Assembly (NCBI GenBank): GCA_964597035.1
Contig: CAZQWM010000001.1
Location: 1 to 64,000 of the forward strand
Length of the DNA stretch: 64,000 bases
DNA from: Fen-1362 sp964597035
Lineage (GTDB): Bacteria; Planctomycetota; Phycisphaerae; Sedimentisphaerales; Anaerobacaceae
Direction: 5' to 3'
The notes beneath the pieces are model-generated. The model did no database searches. It was not told the DNA's origin and saw only the letters and a program-made list of their open reading frames with translations. A program made the translations under genes and the position numbers. Below are positions 54,496-64,000 of the stretch, one piece after another (position 1 is the first letter of the stretch; the number at the start of each line of letters is the position of its first letter).

Positions 54496-57400
54496 ATGGC
54501 AAAGAAAAAACTGAACAGGAAAGTAGCATTGCTTGGTTCCGCGGTCTTTGTGTTTGTGGCCGGCTTAACCATATTTATCGTTCTTTATCTAAGCAGAGAC
54601 CCGCACAAATTCATACAGGACGGCGACGCAGCGATACAAGAGGCTCGCCAAACAACGGACCCGGAGCAGCAAGAGGAGCTTTACAAGCAGGCACAGCGCA
54701 ACTACGCCAAGGCCTACAATCTTGCCAAGACCGACGAACTTAAGGTCGAGACGCTACACAATCTGACGGACGTCCTTCTTGAGACAAACAAGTGGCGTGA
54801 TGCCCTCGGTACCTGGGCGCAGATTGTGCAAATCGAGCCAAAGGACCTCACCGCAAGGTATAATCGGCTGAAATATTTTTATCTAACCGCCCAGACGTCA
54901 TCGGGCCTTATCTGGCAGGACGTAGCATCACAGGCCTCTGAATTCATAGAAATGATTGAAAGGCCTGGTGCCGACCCGGAACTAGCCACTAAGGACGTAT
55001 CAGAATGGGAGGTCAAGGAGTTGAGACAGAAGGGAGAGTCGACACATCGGTTGGGACCTTACCTTCATCTGATTAGAGGAAGGGCAACGCTTGAGACCGC
55101 ACAACGCGGAATGGTAACAAACAGAGAAGAGGCGCTATCGAGGGCAACCGGTGACCTTGAGAAAGTCAAACAACTGGAGCCGGCAAACACCGATATCTAC
55201 CTATATCTTGCGCAGGCGGCAATCCTCAAAGGCGAAATAGAACTATCCACAGGAAGTCTTGATTCGAGAGAAAACGCGCAGAATGAGGCGATAGAGTTGC
55301 TAACCGAAGCAGTACAAGCAACAAATGACGGGTTACAGGCCAACATCAATCTGCTCCGCACCAAGCACCGTCTTCTTCAGCGCAATCCCACACCGGACCA
55401 GCGAGAGAACATTCTGTCGATTGAACCGGATTATCTGGCACTTACCGCAAAATTCAACTCAGACGACGATGCTTTTGCTGCACTGGCAGAGTACTACTCA
55501 GACTACCGTCTGGGACCGAACTACCTTGATAAGGCCATCGAGGCGATTGAGAAGGCATGCAAGCTCGACGAACAAAAGCCGGATTACGCCCTGGTCGCAG
55601 CAAATTTGTACACCAAGCGTTTCAACGTTCACAAGCAAAAGAAAGATTTAGACAGCGCAATCAGGACCGCCAAAAAAGCTCTTTCGCTGCCCGACATTCA
55701 GGAGATGACCGGCCCACGCTCAACCATAGCCAAGTTATATCAAATACAATTTAACGGTCTGCTTGTGGACACGTATGTTGACCAGATACTGGATTCGACA
55801 GGAAAGCTCGACGAATCACAGGCAAGAGAATTTCTGGCAGAGGCACAACAGGCCGCTCATCAAATTGAGCAGATTTTTGGCAGCGGAGATGACCCTGGGG
55901 TCATTAAATGGCAGGGAATGGTTGAGCTTGCAGCGGCCAGCATCGACGGGCAGGATTCCGGCCCGGCTATACGGAAGCTATACAGCACATATACGCAACT
56001 AAAAGCGTCAAACAGGTCAGACCCGCGTCTCTGCTACCGACTTGCGAAGACTTTTGCCAACACCGCTGAGAGCGGTGCAGTCGGAGAATTCCTAGCGGAC
56101 GCGATATTGAATGGAATAGAGGGAATCCAACCCGAAGCACGCCTGGACTATACAGAGATTCTGATTCGGGCAATGATGTGGCAAAGAGCACTGCAAAACA
56201 TCGACTTGTATGAGCTGCGATGTGGTAAAACTGACAGAAGCCAAATGCTGCGAATCAGAGCGCTTATAGGGGCAAGGGAATTTGCGGATGCTCAGCAATA
56301 TCTGGAGCAGATGCCGCAGCGGGACCCCAACTGGGTGGCGACGAAACTGGATATCCTTAAAAGCAAGAGCAGCCAGATACGGCGAATTAACAACCTAAGG
56401 CAGGAAAAAAAGCTAACGGATACCATTGGTGGCGGAGTGCTCGACCAAGAATTTCAAGAGCCGGCTGACAAGCGTTCAAACGAACAACTCTCGGCTGACA
56501 TGCAAAATATCCTGTCGGCCTTTAGCGAGAATATGGAGATACTCCTTGATAAAGACCCTGATCTGCTACAGGCAAACACCGTATCATCGGTGTGTGAAAG
56601 CGCGGTGGCTATAGGGTACCTCGGCCAGGCGAATCTGATAATAGAAAAATTCCTTAAATACAAGCCGGACAGCACTATGGCCCTATTTTACAAAAAATTG
56701 CTCAGCGAACCGGAGCCAGCGAAAGTCTCTGACGAGAGGCGCAGAGAAATTCAAGAGGAAGTGCTTTCCGGGATTGCCAGTCCAGGCGGACGGGCGATTG
56801 CTCTCGGTTTGTTTTACGAGACAACCGGTGAGCCCAATAAGGCAACAGAGCAATTCGAGCAGGTTGCCGGAATAAGCGGCGGGGCTAACACGCTGCAAGT
56901 GGATGAGATGTTACGGCGCAGGGCAGTGGGCTATCTGTTCGATATGGCTTTGGGCAAGCAGGACTGGGATACTGCTGAGAATATTATGCAAGTGGCAAGG
57001 CAGGAAAATCTTGACGACTGCTCAGGAGAATTTTTCGCCGCGAGGATTGCCTTTGCAAAGGCCGACTATGAAACCGCGCTGTCCAGCGCTAGCAGCGCGC
57101 TAGCTCAGAGACCGGTTTTCGGGTATGGTTATCTGCTGCGGTCCCGTATAAATGCTGCGCTCGGTAACGACGCAGCTTCTCTGGCGGACATACAAATGGC
57201 GGCAAGGACCAATCCCTTTGACAAAACAATTGCGAGGGAACTGGCCGCTCAGCTTTACAGCCGCAATCAGAAACTCGGAGATGGTGTTTCCTCCGCACAA
57301 CAAATCGAGACCAGAAACGCCATTGACCGGGCGATGGCTTTAAATCCTGGCGATTTGCAGCTTATGAGCTTCTACGCGGAATACATAAGTGAAAGTGAGC

Positions 57401-59406
57401 CAAATCGGGCGCTGGCACTGAGGCAGAGTCTGCAGCAGAACTCACCGAGTCTTGAGAATGCATTATTGCTTGCCCGGCTCGCAACGCGGCTTGCCCTTGA
57501 CAATACCGGCCAGAGGCACCGGGCGTTGCTGGATATGGCTGCATCGGCTTTAGACCGGGCGAGAAATTACGACCCACAAAATCCAGCTGTGCTCGAGAGC
57601 TACGCCGAGTACTACCGTATGACGGACCAACAGGACAAGGCCGAGCAACTGCTGAAGACGACACAAGAACCGGGACTGTTGTGGCGCCATTATGTAAAAA
57701 TGGGGCAATACGAGGCCGCCAAGAATATCTTGGAACAGCATTATCAAGCTGACCCTATGGATATAGACACTGTCAAAGGCCTGTTGTATCTCGCAGAAAA
57801 AGCACGTGACAAGGACGAGGTTGTGAAGTACGCCGACAAACTCCTGTCTATCGAGGAGACAGCAGACAATCAGCTTTTGATGATTCAAACTTACCTTAAT
57901 ACCGGTCTGGTCAAAAACGCCGAACAAAAACTAGCAAGTTTCACGGAACGGTACCCGACAGACGGCAGAGGGCTGCTGTTGGGAACACTGCTCTATATGA
58001 AACAGGGACGCCTGGATGAGGCCCTGGAGCTGGTGAACAAGCGACTGGAGGGTGACCAGAGCGATGCAACCGCGTGGCAGCTGCGCGGCCAGATAAACGA
58101 TATGCTTGCGGAATACGACCTCGCAATAGCCGATCTTAAGCGCAGCATAAATCTGCTTGATTCGATAACAACACGAGTATCGCTTGCCCGGGTATATCTG
58201 AAAAGCAGGCGCACCGAAGACGCTATTACAGAACTCAAGGGTATCGTTGACGACGCAGGGGCGCCTGATGAAGCAAGGAGTCTGCTCGAACGGATATACT
58301 TGCGACAAAAACGAACAGAACTGCTAAAGGATTTCTACGCTAAAATCATCAGTCAATTACCGGACAACGTCTACTGGCACAACCGTGCCGCGCGTTTCGC
58401 CAGCATAACCGGCGATTTTGGCAAAGCGGAACAACTGTATGCCCTAGCTTTGCAAAAAAGCAAGGAACAAGGCCAGGTGGACATCGACTCACTGGGTGGA
58501 CATCTACAGGCCCTTCTGGATACCGGCAAAATAGACAACCTTTTTGAAGAGGCAGGCAAATATATTGATGGTGACCTTGCGCCGGTGGCTTATTTCCGAA
58601 TGGCGGAGGGCAGAATGAAGCTGGGTGACCGCGCCACAGCCGTCGAGTACTGCAGAAAAGCCGTTGACAAGACAGGTAACAATGCGATGCTCGCTTCGCA
58701 GGTATTGGACAAGATGTACACATTACTCGGCGGGCAAGAAGTAGAATCGCTTTGTCAGCAAATGTTGGCCTCCGACCCCGAATCTGTCGCCGCAAACTGG
58801 TCCATATACAATCTGTGTCGTCTCAAAGGCGATTATAACAGGGCAAAGGAGTATATCGATAAACTGATAAATACGGTCAACCCCGAAGACCCACAATGGC
58901 TCGATTATACAATGAAAAAAAGTGAGGTCCTTATACTAGCCTTCAACAAAACTTCCGATAAAAACTACCTCGACGAGGCATTGCAAGTCTACGAAAGTAT
59001 CCTCACAAAACAGCCGAATAATACACAAGTGCTGAACAACATCGCATATATACTTGCTGAGAACGACCGAGACCCTGAAAAGGCACTGGAATACGCCAAG
59101 AGAGCTTACGAAGCGAGCCCGGACGACCCTGGTTACCTTGACACTTATGGGTTCGTGCTTCAGAAGCAGGGCAAATACAGCGAGGCCGTAAAGTATGAGC
59201 AGTCGGCAATACAGCAGTATGAGGCACGACAGATAGAAACACCTACAGAGGTATATGAGCATCTGGGACAGTCTCACGAGAAGTTGGGGCAGTTACCACA
59301 GGCACGAGCGGCCTATGAACAGGCACTGGAGGCAGGCGGAGAAAATATGCCGAAGCCCGTTAGAGAGCGTATAAACACTGCGATTGAGCGGGTGGGAAAT
59401 ATCTGA
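54496..59406 (+). CDS. Very large TPR-repeat protein, membrane-anchored
   Basis: 1636 residues. One hydrophobic segment (VALLGSAVFVFVAGLTIFIVL, about residues 10-30) anchors it, followed by more than 25 tetratricopeptide-like units to the C-terminus (for example NNIAYILAENDRDPEKALEY, GYLDTYGFVLQKQGKYSEAV). Its position right after exosortase and EpsI matches PrsT, the TPR protein of PEP-CTERM systems, but PrsT is usually a shorter lipoprotein. It probably scaffolds the export complex in the periplasm. The coding sequence is uninterrupted over 4.9 kb. Confidence 0.83.
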   Translation: MAKKKLNRKVALLGSAVFVFVAGLTIFIVLYLSRDPHKFIQDGDAAIQEARQTTDPEQQEELYKQAQRNYAKAYNLAKTDELKVETLHNLTDVLLETNKWRDALGTWAQIVQIEPKDLTARYNRLKYFYLTAQTSSGLIWQDVASQASEFIEMIERPGADPELATKDVSEWEVKELRQKGESTHRLGPYLHLIRGRATLETAQRGMVTNREEALSRATGDLEKVKQLEPANTDIYLYLAQAAILKGEIELSTGSLDSRENAQNEAIELLTEAVQATNDGLQANINLLRTKHRLLQRNPTPDQRENILSIEPDYLALTAKFNSDDDAFAALAEYYSDYRLGPNYLDKAIEAIEKACKLDEQKPDYALVAANLYTKRFNVHKQKKDLDSAIRTAKKALSLPDIQEMTGPRSTIAKLYQIQFNGLLVDTYVDQILDSTGKLDESQAREFLAEAQQAAHQIEQIFGSGDDPGVIKWQGMVELAAASIDGQDSGPAIRKLYSTYTQLKASNRSDPRLCYRLAKTFANTAESGAVGEFLADAILNGIEGIQPEARLDYTEILIRAMMWQRALQNIDLYELRCGKTDRSQMLRIRALIGAREFADAQQYLEQMPQRDPNWVATKLDILKSKSSQIRRINNLRQEKKLTDTIGGGVLDQEFQEPADKRSNEQLSADMQNILSAFSENMEILLDKDPDLLQANTVSSVCESAVAIGYLGQANLIIEKFLKYKPDSTMALFYKKLLSEPEPAKVSDERRREIQEEVLSGIASPGGRAIALGLFYETTGEPNKATEQFEQVAGISGGANTLQVDEMLRRRAVGYLFDMALGKQDWDTAENIMQVARQENLDDCSGEFFAARIAFAKADYETALSSASSALAQRPVFGYGYLLRSRINAALGNDAASLADIQMAARTNPFDKTIARELAAQLYSRNQKLGDGVSSAQQIETRNAIDRAMALNPGDLQLMSFYAEYISESEPNRALALRQSLQQNSPSLENALLLARLATRLALDNTGQRHRALLDMAASALDRARNYDPQNPAVLESYAEYYRMTDQQDKAEQLLKTTQEPGLLWRHYVKMGQYEAAKNILEQHYQADPMDIDTVKGLLYLAEKARDKDEVVKYADKLLSIEETADNQLLMIQTYLNTGLVKNAEQKLASFTERYPTDGRGLLLGTLLYMKQGRLDEALELVNKRLEGDQSDATAWQLRGQINDMLAEYDLAIADLKRSINLLDSITTRVSLARVYLKSRRTEDAITELKGIVDDAGAPDEARSLLERIYLRQKRTELLKDFYAKIISQLPDNVYWHNRAARFASITGDFGKAEQLYALALQKSKEQGQVDIDSLGGHLQALLDTGKIDNLFEEAGKYIDGDLAPVAYFRMAEGRMKLGDRATAVEYCRKAVDKTGNNAMLASQVLDKMYTLLGGQEVESLCQQMLASDPESVAANWSIYNLCRLKGDYNRAKEYIDKLINTVNPEDPQWLDYTMKKSEVLILAFNKTSDKNYLDEALQVYESILTKQPNNTQVLNNIAYILAENDRDPEKALEYAKRAYEASPDDPGYLDTYGFVLQKQGKYSEAVKYEQSAIQQYEARQIETPTEVYEHLGQSHEKLGQLPQARAAYEQALEAGGENMPKPVRERINTAIERVGNI

Positions 59407-59501
59407 GGCAATAAAAAGTAATAAACAATGACAAAACCTGTTATTGTGTGTGAGGCAGACAGCTCGATGACAACATCGCTGACGATTTGGCTGGAGCATA
59501 A

Positions 59502-61745
59502 ATGCTAGATACAGGACAAAGACCAATGATGGGCAGGCCATCAGCGATGATGCCTCCTCGACCCGCAATAGCCGCAGGCGGGGCTGCCGGTTCGATGACG
59601 CCACGAGAAGTGCTCCGCGTGCTTCGCACACACTGGCTTATGATAGCATTGATGACGATACTCGGCTTGTTCTGCGGCGTTGGAGGTTGGTTTGTATTAC
59701 TGAGATACTGGCCAAGATACAGGGCAAGCACATTTGTAAGGGTGCTGCCGCCCGTCGAGAAAGACCCCACCACAATACAGAGCCCTATCGTTGGCAAAGA
59801 CATACAATACGGCTCCCGGTTATCAATGGCTGCGCAACTGAAAAGCCAGAACATGCTTCAGCAATTAATTGACAGGGACAGAATTCAACAGACTCGGTGG
59901 TTTCAAGGTTTCGGTGATATTAAGGACACACGCATTAGAAAGGCCGTCAGAGACCTGAAAAAGTATCTCGGTGCTGCAGCACAAAGAGATGGCGACTCGA
60001 TAATTGTTTCGATGACCTGCGGGAGCAAGGAAGAATCGGCCCTGATAGTGAACGAAATGGTAACCTTGTTTGTGAGCAGCCAAGGAGGAACGTCACGCAA
60101 AGACGTGGCAGAGAAGCTGTCTCAACTCGAGAAGCAACGGGAGCGAGTGCAAAGAGACCTAGAGTTGGCGGAGCGCAGTCTCGACGATGTTCGTCGCAGA
60201 TATGGATTTGCCGACCTTGAACTGAAAACATTTATGTCTATCGAAGACCGGAAACTCAACGACCTGGAGGTGGAGCAGAATCAGCTTAAGATGGATATAA
60301 GCCAGACGCGGGCGGCAATCGAACGTCTTGCGTTGCAAGCACAAGGACCTGTGCAGGTGCAGGTGGAGCGACAGGTTGAAACGGATCCCGTGATGACCTC
60401 GTTAGCGCAGCAGCTTGCACTAAGGGAATCCGCGCTTGCAAGCGCGCTTGCGCGGTTTGGTGAGGACCACAGAATCATTCGGCAAATCAGGGAGCTTATA
60501 GATGCGACAGAACAGGAGAGGCTGCGAAGAAAGACCGCGATTGCCGAGCAAACCAGGCAATCAAATCTGAGGGATGCTCAGGATGCTCTTATAACGATGG
60601 AGAAACGACTCGAAACACTCGAACAGATGCGTGAAGAGGCCAATAAACGCAAGGAAGACATTGATCTGGCGCGAGTACAATTCGAGAAACGTGCGGCCGT
60701 AAAAGATGAAAGAAGGGCTATGCTCGATTCTATCAAGCAACAGATAGAAAAGCTGAAGATAGTTTATGACGACCCCGAGACGCCAAAGGTCCAGTTTGTA
60801 GCCCCCGCTCCGGAACCGCTCGAAGCAAGCTTCCCAAGGTGGCAGATATTCTTCCCCGGGGGAATGTTCTTGGGATTGCTGCTTGGAGCCGGACTTGCCT
60901 TTTTAATAGAGATGCTTAATGACCTTGTGCGAAGGCCAAAGGATGTGGCGTTGTACCTTCATATTCCGCTTCTGGGAATGATACCGGATGCCGAGGAGGA
61001 TTCTCAGCTCGATGAAATAGAGCCCGCGCTTGTGGTTCGACAGGCACCCAACAGCATTGTAAGCGAGTCATACAGGCGGATACGCACGAACCTAGAGCTG
61101 TCCGAAACAGAACAGAGTGCCCGGACGATACTGGTTACAAGCGGCGGCGCCAGGGATGGAAAGACAACAGTGGCAGTCAATCTCGCAACAACCCTTGTCA
61201 CCGCCGGCAAGAAAGTTCTGCTGATAGACGCCAACTTCAGGCGGCCTGGTCTGGAAGCGATATTTTCGCCCCGACCGAACCCTCCGAAGCCGGGTGAACA
61301 GGCCCCGCGAGGACTAAGCGGCTTGTTAACAGGGCAATGCGGCCTGCAGGAGGTCCTAAAGTCCAGTGGTATGGAACGGCTGGATATAATCGAGTCCGGG
61401 CCAATGCCAGCCAGCCCGGCAGAGGTTCTGGGCGGCAAGGCGATGGAGCAAATGATTAAGCAGCAACGAGCGAATTATGACTATGTGATAGTCGACGGAC
61501 CGCCGGTGCTGTTAGCAAGCGAGTCCAAGATACTGGCAAAGTGCGTGGACGGGACGATTCTCGTGTTCAATGCGTCGGCCACCAGACGAGGGGCAGCAGC
61601 GCGAATCATTAGCGAATTAAGGCAAGTTGATGCCAAGATACTCGGCTGTGTCCTGCTGGGAGCCAAGATGCTTAAGGGCGGTTATTTCCGCGAGATGTTC
61701 AGGTCTTATCAGGAATACCAGCAGCTGGAGCCGGCGAAGGTGTAA
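59502..61745 (+). CDS. Wzc-like chain-length/BY-kinase polysaccharide protein
   Basis: 747 residues. Wzz-type domain: two membrane segments (LMIALMTILGLFCGVGGWFV early and FFPGGMFLGLLLGAGLAFLI at about 450-470) around a long periplasmic coiled coil. The C-terminal cytoplasmic kinase has Walker A SGGARDGKTTVAVNLA (about 61138-61185), Walker A' LLIDANFRRPG and Walker B-like YVIVDGPPVL. The tyrosine-rich tail of enteric Wzc is short here (GYFREMFRSYQEYQQLE), so autophosphorylation sites are few. A proline-rich N-terminal extension (MMGRPSAMMPPRP) is unusual. With Wza it controls chain length and export. Confidence 0.9.
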   Translation: MLDTGQRPMMGRPSAMMPPRPAIAAGGAAGSMTPREVLRVLRTHWLMIALMTILGLFCGVGGWFVLLRYWPRYRASTFVRVLPPVEKDPTTIQSPIVGKDIQYGSRLSMAAQLKSQNMLQQLIDRDRIQQTRWFQGFGDIKDTRIRKAVRDLKKYLGAAAQRDGDSIIVSMTCGSKEESALIVNEMVTLFVSSQGGTSRKDVAEKLSQLEKQRERVQRDLELAERSLDDVRRRYGFADLELKTFMSIEDRKLNDLEVEQNQLKMDISQTRAAIERLALQAQGPVQVQVERQVETDPVMTSLAQQLALRESALASALARFGEDHRIIRQIRELIDATEQERLRRKTAIAEQTRQSNLRDAQDALITMEKRLETLEQMREEANKRKEDIDLARVQFEKRAAVKDERRAMLDSIKQQIEKLKIVYDDPETPKVQFVAPAPEPLEASFPRWQIFFPGGMFLGLLLGAGLAFLIEMLNDLVRRPKDVALYLHIPLLGMIPDAEEDSQLDEIEPALVVRQAPNSIVSESYRRIRTNLELSETEQSARTILVTSGGARDGKTTVAVNLATTLVTAGKKVLLIDANFRRPGLEAIFSPRPNPPKPGEQAPRGLSGLLTGQCGLQEVLKSSGMERLDIIESGPMPASPAEVLGGKAMEQMIKQQRANYDYVIVDGPPVLLASESKILAKCVDGTILVFNASATRRGAAARIISELRQVDAKILGCVLLGAKMLKGGYFREMFRSYQEYQQLEPAKV

Positions 61746-61809
61746 CCGAGTAAAGGAGCAACTCATCTATATACCTACTCATTCATGAGGACGGCAAAAG
61801 GGGATTTGA

Positions 61810-62748
61810 ATGGACAAATTTTTAGTCACCGGCGGAGCCGGGTTCATCGGTTCAAACATCTGCGCTGCACTCGTTTCCCAGGGTTGTTTTGTCAGAATCA
61901 TTGATAATCTGCTAACCGGCAAAAAGGCAAACCTCACCGGCATCTTAGACAAAATAGAATTTATAGAAGCAGATATGGGCAAGCCGGATGTTGCACGCAC
62001 GGCAATACAGGGTATCGACGTAGTTCTGCACCAAGGTGCGCTGCCTTCGGTGCCTCGCAGTGTTGACGACCCCGCTGCCACACACACACATTGCGTTGAT
62101 GCGACATTTGCTCTACTTTTGGCAGCAAGAGATGCCAAGGTGAAGCGTTTCGTCTACGCCGCCAGCTCTTCGGCCTACGGCAATACGCCGACGCTGCCGA
62201 AAGTTGAGACAATGCCTGTCAACCCGCTCTCACCTTACGCCGCGGCAAAATTGATGGGGGAATATTACTGTGCCGTTTTTTACAAGGTTTATGGATTAGA
62301 GACTATTTCGCTGCGATACTTCAATGTCTTTGGTCCGCACCAGGACCCAACCAGCCAGTATGCGGCGGCAATACCGGCCTTTGTGACGGCGATATTGAAA
62401 GGCGAGCAGCCAACCGTTTACGGCGACGGCACACAAAGCAGAGACTTCACCTTTGTCGATAATGTCGTCGAGGCAAATCTGCTTGCCGCAAGGGCAAAGC
62501 AGACAAAAGGCCAAGTCGTAAATATCGCCTGCGGAGAGGCAGTAACGGTGAACGAAATTATCAATGCAATAAACAAGCTCCTGGGCAAGGACGTAAAGCC
62601 GATTTACGCACCGCCGCGAGCCGGCGACGTCAAACACTCGTTGGCGGATATCTCGCTTGCAAAGAAACTTCTGGGCTACAAGCCGGTCGTTGTTTTCAAC
62701 GAGGGCCTGCGAAAGGCCCTCGACTGGTACAGAAATAACCTTGTTTAG
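61810..62748 (+). CDS. UDP-sugar 4-epimerase, WbpP/Gne type
   Basis: 312-residue extended SDR. NAD site TGGAGFIGSNICAAL, AASSSAYGNTPTLP, catalytic YAAAKLMGEYY and substrate region FGPHQDPTSQYAAAIPAFV resemble WbpP/Gne, the UDP-GlcNAc/GalNAc(A) 4-epimerases. It would supply a GalNAc-type sugar. It begins 64 bases after the Wzc-like gene, so it may be the last gene of the export operon. Confidence 0.88.
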   Translation: MDKFLVTGGAGFIGSNICAALVSQGCFVRIIDNLLTGKKANLTGILDKIEFIEADMGKPDVARTAIQGIDVVLHQGALPSVPRSVDDPAATHTHCVDATFALLLAARDAKVKRFVYAASSSAYGNTPTLPKVETMPVNPLSPYAAAKLMGEYYCAVFYKVYGLETISLRYFNVFGPHQDPTSQYAAAIPAFVTAILKGEQPTVYGDGTQSRDFTFVDNVVEANLLAARAKQTKGQVVNIACGEAVTVNEIINAINKLLGKDVKPIYAPPRAGDVKHSLADISLAKKLLGYKPVVVFNEGLRKALDWYRNNLV

Positions 62749-62763
62749 AAGGTCGCTACAAAT

Positions 62764-63201
62764 CTATTCAGCAGCGCCGAAACGCCGGGCGGCTTCAATC
62801 AACTCCTGCCTGTCAATTTTCTTTTGAGGTGCCAACTCAAAGGACCATTCGTAATAATCGACAATTCGGCCGGGGTAAAGGATTTGTGCAAAAAAGTCGA
62901 TGGGGAAATGGTCATACCAAGGCGACGCCAGCTTCCTATGGGTGTGCAGCGTTTGAAAACCGGGCTTGCTTATTGTTATATTGTAATCCCCATACCAGTT
63001 GAATGATGCGGTAACGGGAGAGATGCCTATTTCTTCGTCGTTGAGCATTACCATCGCACCGGCCGGATTAGTATTTATCGCAAGCTTTCGCTCGACGCAG
63101 CCGGAACAGGCCAGCACAAGCGACAGGCATACGAAACCGGCGATGAATCGGGATGCCGACGGGCGCTTATGATTTATAGACCTACACGCTTTCGTTTTCA
63201 T
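62764..63201 (-). CDS. PEGA-domain lipoprotein
   Basis: 145 residues. A hydrophobic segment ends in LACSGC, a plausible lipobox with Cys, followed by a single PEGA-like beta domain (LAINTNPAGAMVMLNDEEIG, ITISKPGFQT). PEGA domains are small surface or envelope modules without catalytic residues. The C-terminal part (YPGRIVDYYEWSFEL) is typical of planctomycete PEGA proteins. Convergent with the epimerase, 15 bases apart. Confidence 0.8.
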   Translation of the reverse strand: MKTKACRSINHKRPSASRFIAGFVCLSLVLACSGCVERKLAINTNPAGAMVMLNDEEIGISPVTASFNWYGDYNITISKPGFQTLHTHRKLASPWYDHFPIDFFAQILYPGRIVDYYEWSFELAPQKKIDRQELIEAARRFGAAE

Positions 63202-63616
63202 ATCAGACCAGCTACATTATAGCCCCCGGGGCCTCAGGGGAAAAGGCCTAAGTGCTTGAAAGCCCCGAGAAATCGGAGGGTCCTATAAACACAAAATAGG
63301 GGCCGTTTATAGGGTTGACCACCGAGAAAAACGTGGTTATGTTGTATTAGCTCCGTGATGATAACGTGGCAATATCTCACAGTTAATTATCTCACGGGGG
63401 TTAAGACTTGTCGGCCGTCCCGCTCCATTTTAGGAATGCCCCGGCCCTGATTTGTCGATGAAAAACAGGGTGCCGGAAAGGCAGGGCCATTGATGATTTA
63501 CTATTCATTATTGTATTTTTACTACTTGTCATTGACCATTCGGCGACAATAGTAAATCATAAATAGCAAATCGAAAAATCAGGCGTCATCAATAATCAAT
63601 AAAAAATGGTGCGGAT
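63202..63616. other. Intergenic region with repeats before the MlaE-like gene
   Basis: 415 bases without a gene. It contains an imperfect GC-rich stem (about 63440-63477, CCGGCCCTG with CAGGGTGCCGG) and an AT-rich inverted repeat (63495-63558). Nothing else stands out. Confidence 0.5.
63495..63558. repeat. 11-base inverted repeat GATTTACTATT / AATAGTAAATC
   Basis: GATTTACTATT (63495-63505) is the reverse complement of AATAGTAAATC (63548-63558). AT-rich, in a promoter region, similar in style to the perfect inverted repeat at 36028. Confidence 0.6.
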
Positions 63617-64000
63617 ATGATTGGGGCTGTGGCAACTAAAACCATAAACGGGATAAGTGGCGCAGGACAATTTGGCAGGTTTGTCTGGCGCTCAGCGGTT
63701 ACCTCTGCGCACAGCATCGGCATGAGTCAGACCTACCCGCTGATTTGGGCACAGATGCTGCAAATAGGTGTCCGAAGCGTGCCAGTTATAATGATAACCG
63801 GCGCGTTTGTAGGTATGACACTGGCCGTGCAGGCGTATGACCAGTTGGCGGGAATGGGATTAGAGGAGCATCTCGGCGTTTTGATAAATGTCTCCGTGGT
63901 AAAAGAGCTTGGGCCTGTGCTGGCTGCTGTGATGTTAGCCGGGCGCATAGGCGGGGCGCTGACTGCGGAGCTTGGAACGATGAACGTGACCGAGCAGATA
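63617..64000 (+). CDS. MlaE/YrbE-type ABC transporter permease (5' part only)
   Basis: 128 codons to the window end, open at the 3' side. ATG 63617 was taken. The conserved VPVIMITGAFVGMTLAVQAY and VKELGPVLAAVMLAGRIGGA, with the EAA-like LTAELGTMNVTEQI, are typical of MlaE. These permeases move phospholipids between membranes, with MlaF ATPase and MlaD partners that should lie just beyond the window. Planctomycetes have an outer membrane, which fits. Confidence 0.9.
   Translation, partial: MIGAVATKTINGISGAGQFGRFVWRSAVTSAHSIGMSQTYPLIWAQMLQIGVRSVPVIMITGAFVGMTLAVQAYDQLAGMGLEEHLGVLINVSVVKELGPVLAAVMLAGRIGGALTAELGTMNVTEQI

Noticed and set aside
1..64000. CRISPR array, transposase, integrase or phage genes
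   Set aside because: No regularly spaced repeats and no recognisable mobile-element proteins were seen anywhere in the window.
1..64000. PEP-CTERM-type substrate for the exosortase
   Set aside because: No predicted protein ends in a recognisable motif plus hydrophobic helix plus basic tail.

Overview
This window looks like part of a Planctomycetota chromosome, most likely class Phycisphaerae and probably a metagenome assembly, because it contains two 100-base N gaps. That placement is inferred from content. There are secreted beta-helix proteins carrying dockerin-like DxNxDxxVD repeats, an exosortase/EpsI pair, a TIGR03790-type protein, many exported TPR/WD40/PEGA proteins, and a PurL with two PurS-like domains at its N-terminus. 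The genes are bacterial and dense, and no plasmid, phage or CRISPR signal was seen.

Region 1 (1-6.9 kb) is housekeeping: the tail of an unrecognised gene, a frame-broken membrane spermidine-synthase-like gene, prfB with its classical +1 programmed frameshift, pepA, folE, and a double-domain 6-pyruvoyl-tetrahydropterin-synthase-like gene. Region 2 (7.3-31.1 kb) is one long plus-strand surface-polysaccharide locus. It holds nucleotide-sugar enzymes (an SDR epimerase, three non-hydrolysing UDP-GlcNAc 2-epimerase homologues, and the UDP-L-FucNAc trio CapE/F/G = FnlA/B/C), a Wzx-like flippase, a Wzy-like polymerase, three glycosyltransferases, a hexapeptide acetyltransferase and two beta-helix proteins. 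It ends with a WD40 protein and a cassette of 3-hydroxyacyl-CoA dehydrogenase, SCP2-type thiolase, GNAT acyltransferase and ATP-grasp ligase. Region 3 (31.1-40.5 kb) has a third beta-helix protein, a WecA/TagO-like initiating transferase, a TIGR03790 protein, VanZ, a lipid-A-disaccharide-synthase N-domain protein, an exported nitroreductase/DJ-1 fusion, nadE, a methyltransferase-like gene and tRNA-Ser(CGA).

Region 4 (40.6-50.4 kb) holds hisA (split by a scaffold gap that is probably an artefact), a parS-parB segregation locus with two parS sites, a sugar kinase, accA, tyrA and purL. Region 5 (50.9-62.7 kb) is a second polysaccharide/protein-export operon: Wza-like lipoprotein, exosortase, EpsI, a 1636-residue TPR protein, a Wzc-like tyrosine-kinase/chain-length protein and a UDP-sugar epimerase. 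A PEGA lipoprotein and the start of an MlaE-type permease close the window.

Read together, the window encodes most of a Wzx/Wzy-dependent polysaccharide pathway: initiation at 32.7 kb, repeat-unit synthesis at 7-25 kb, flipping and polymerisation at 9.5 and 15 kb, and export and chain-length control at 51 and 59.5 kb. An exosortase system sits inside the export operon. No PEP-CTERM-like substrate was recognised in the window. Several frame breaks fall in homopolymer runs, so some of the broken genes may be sequencing errors.
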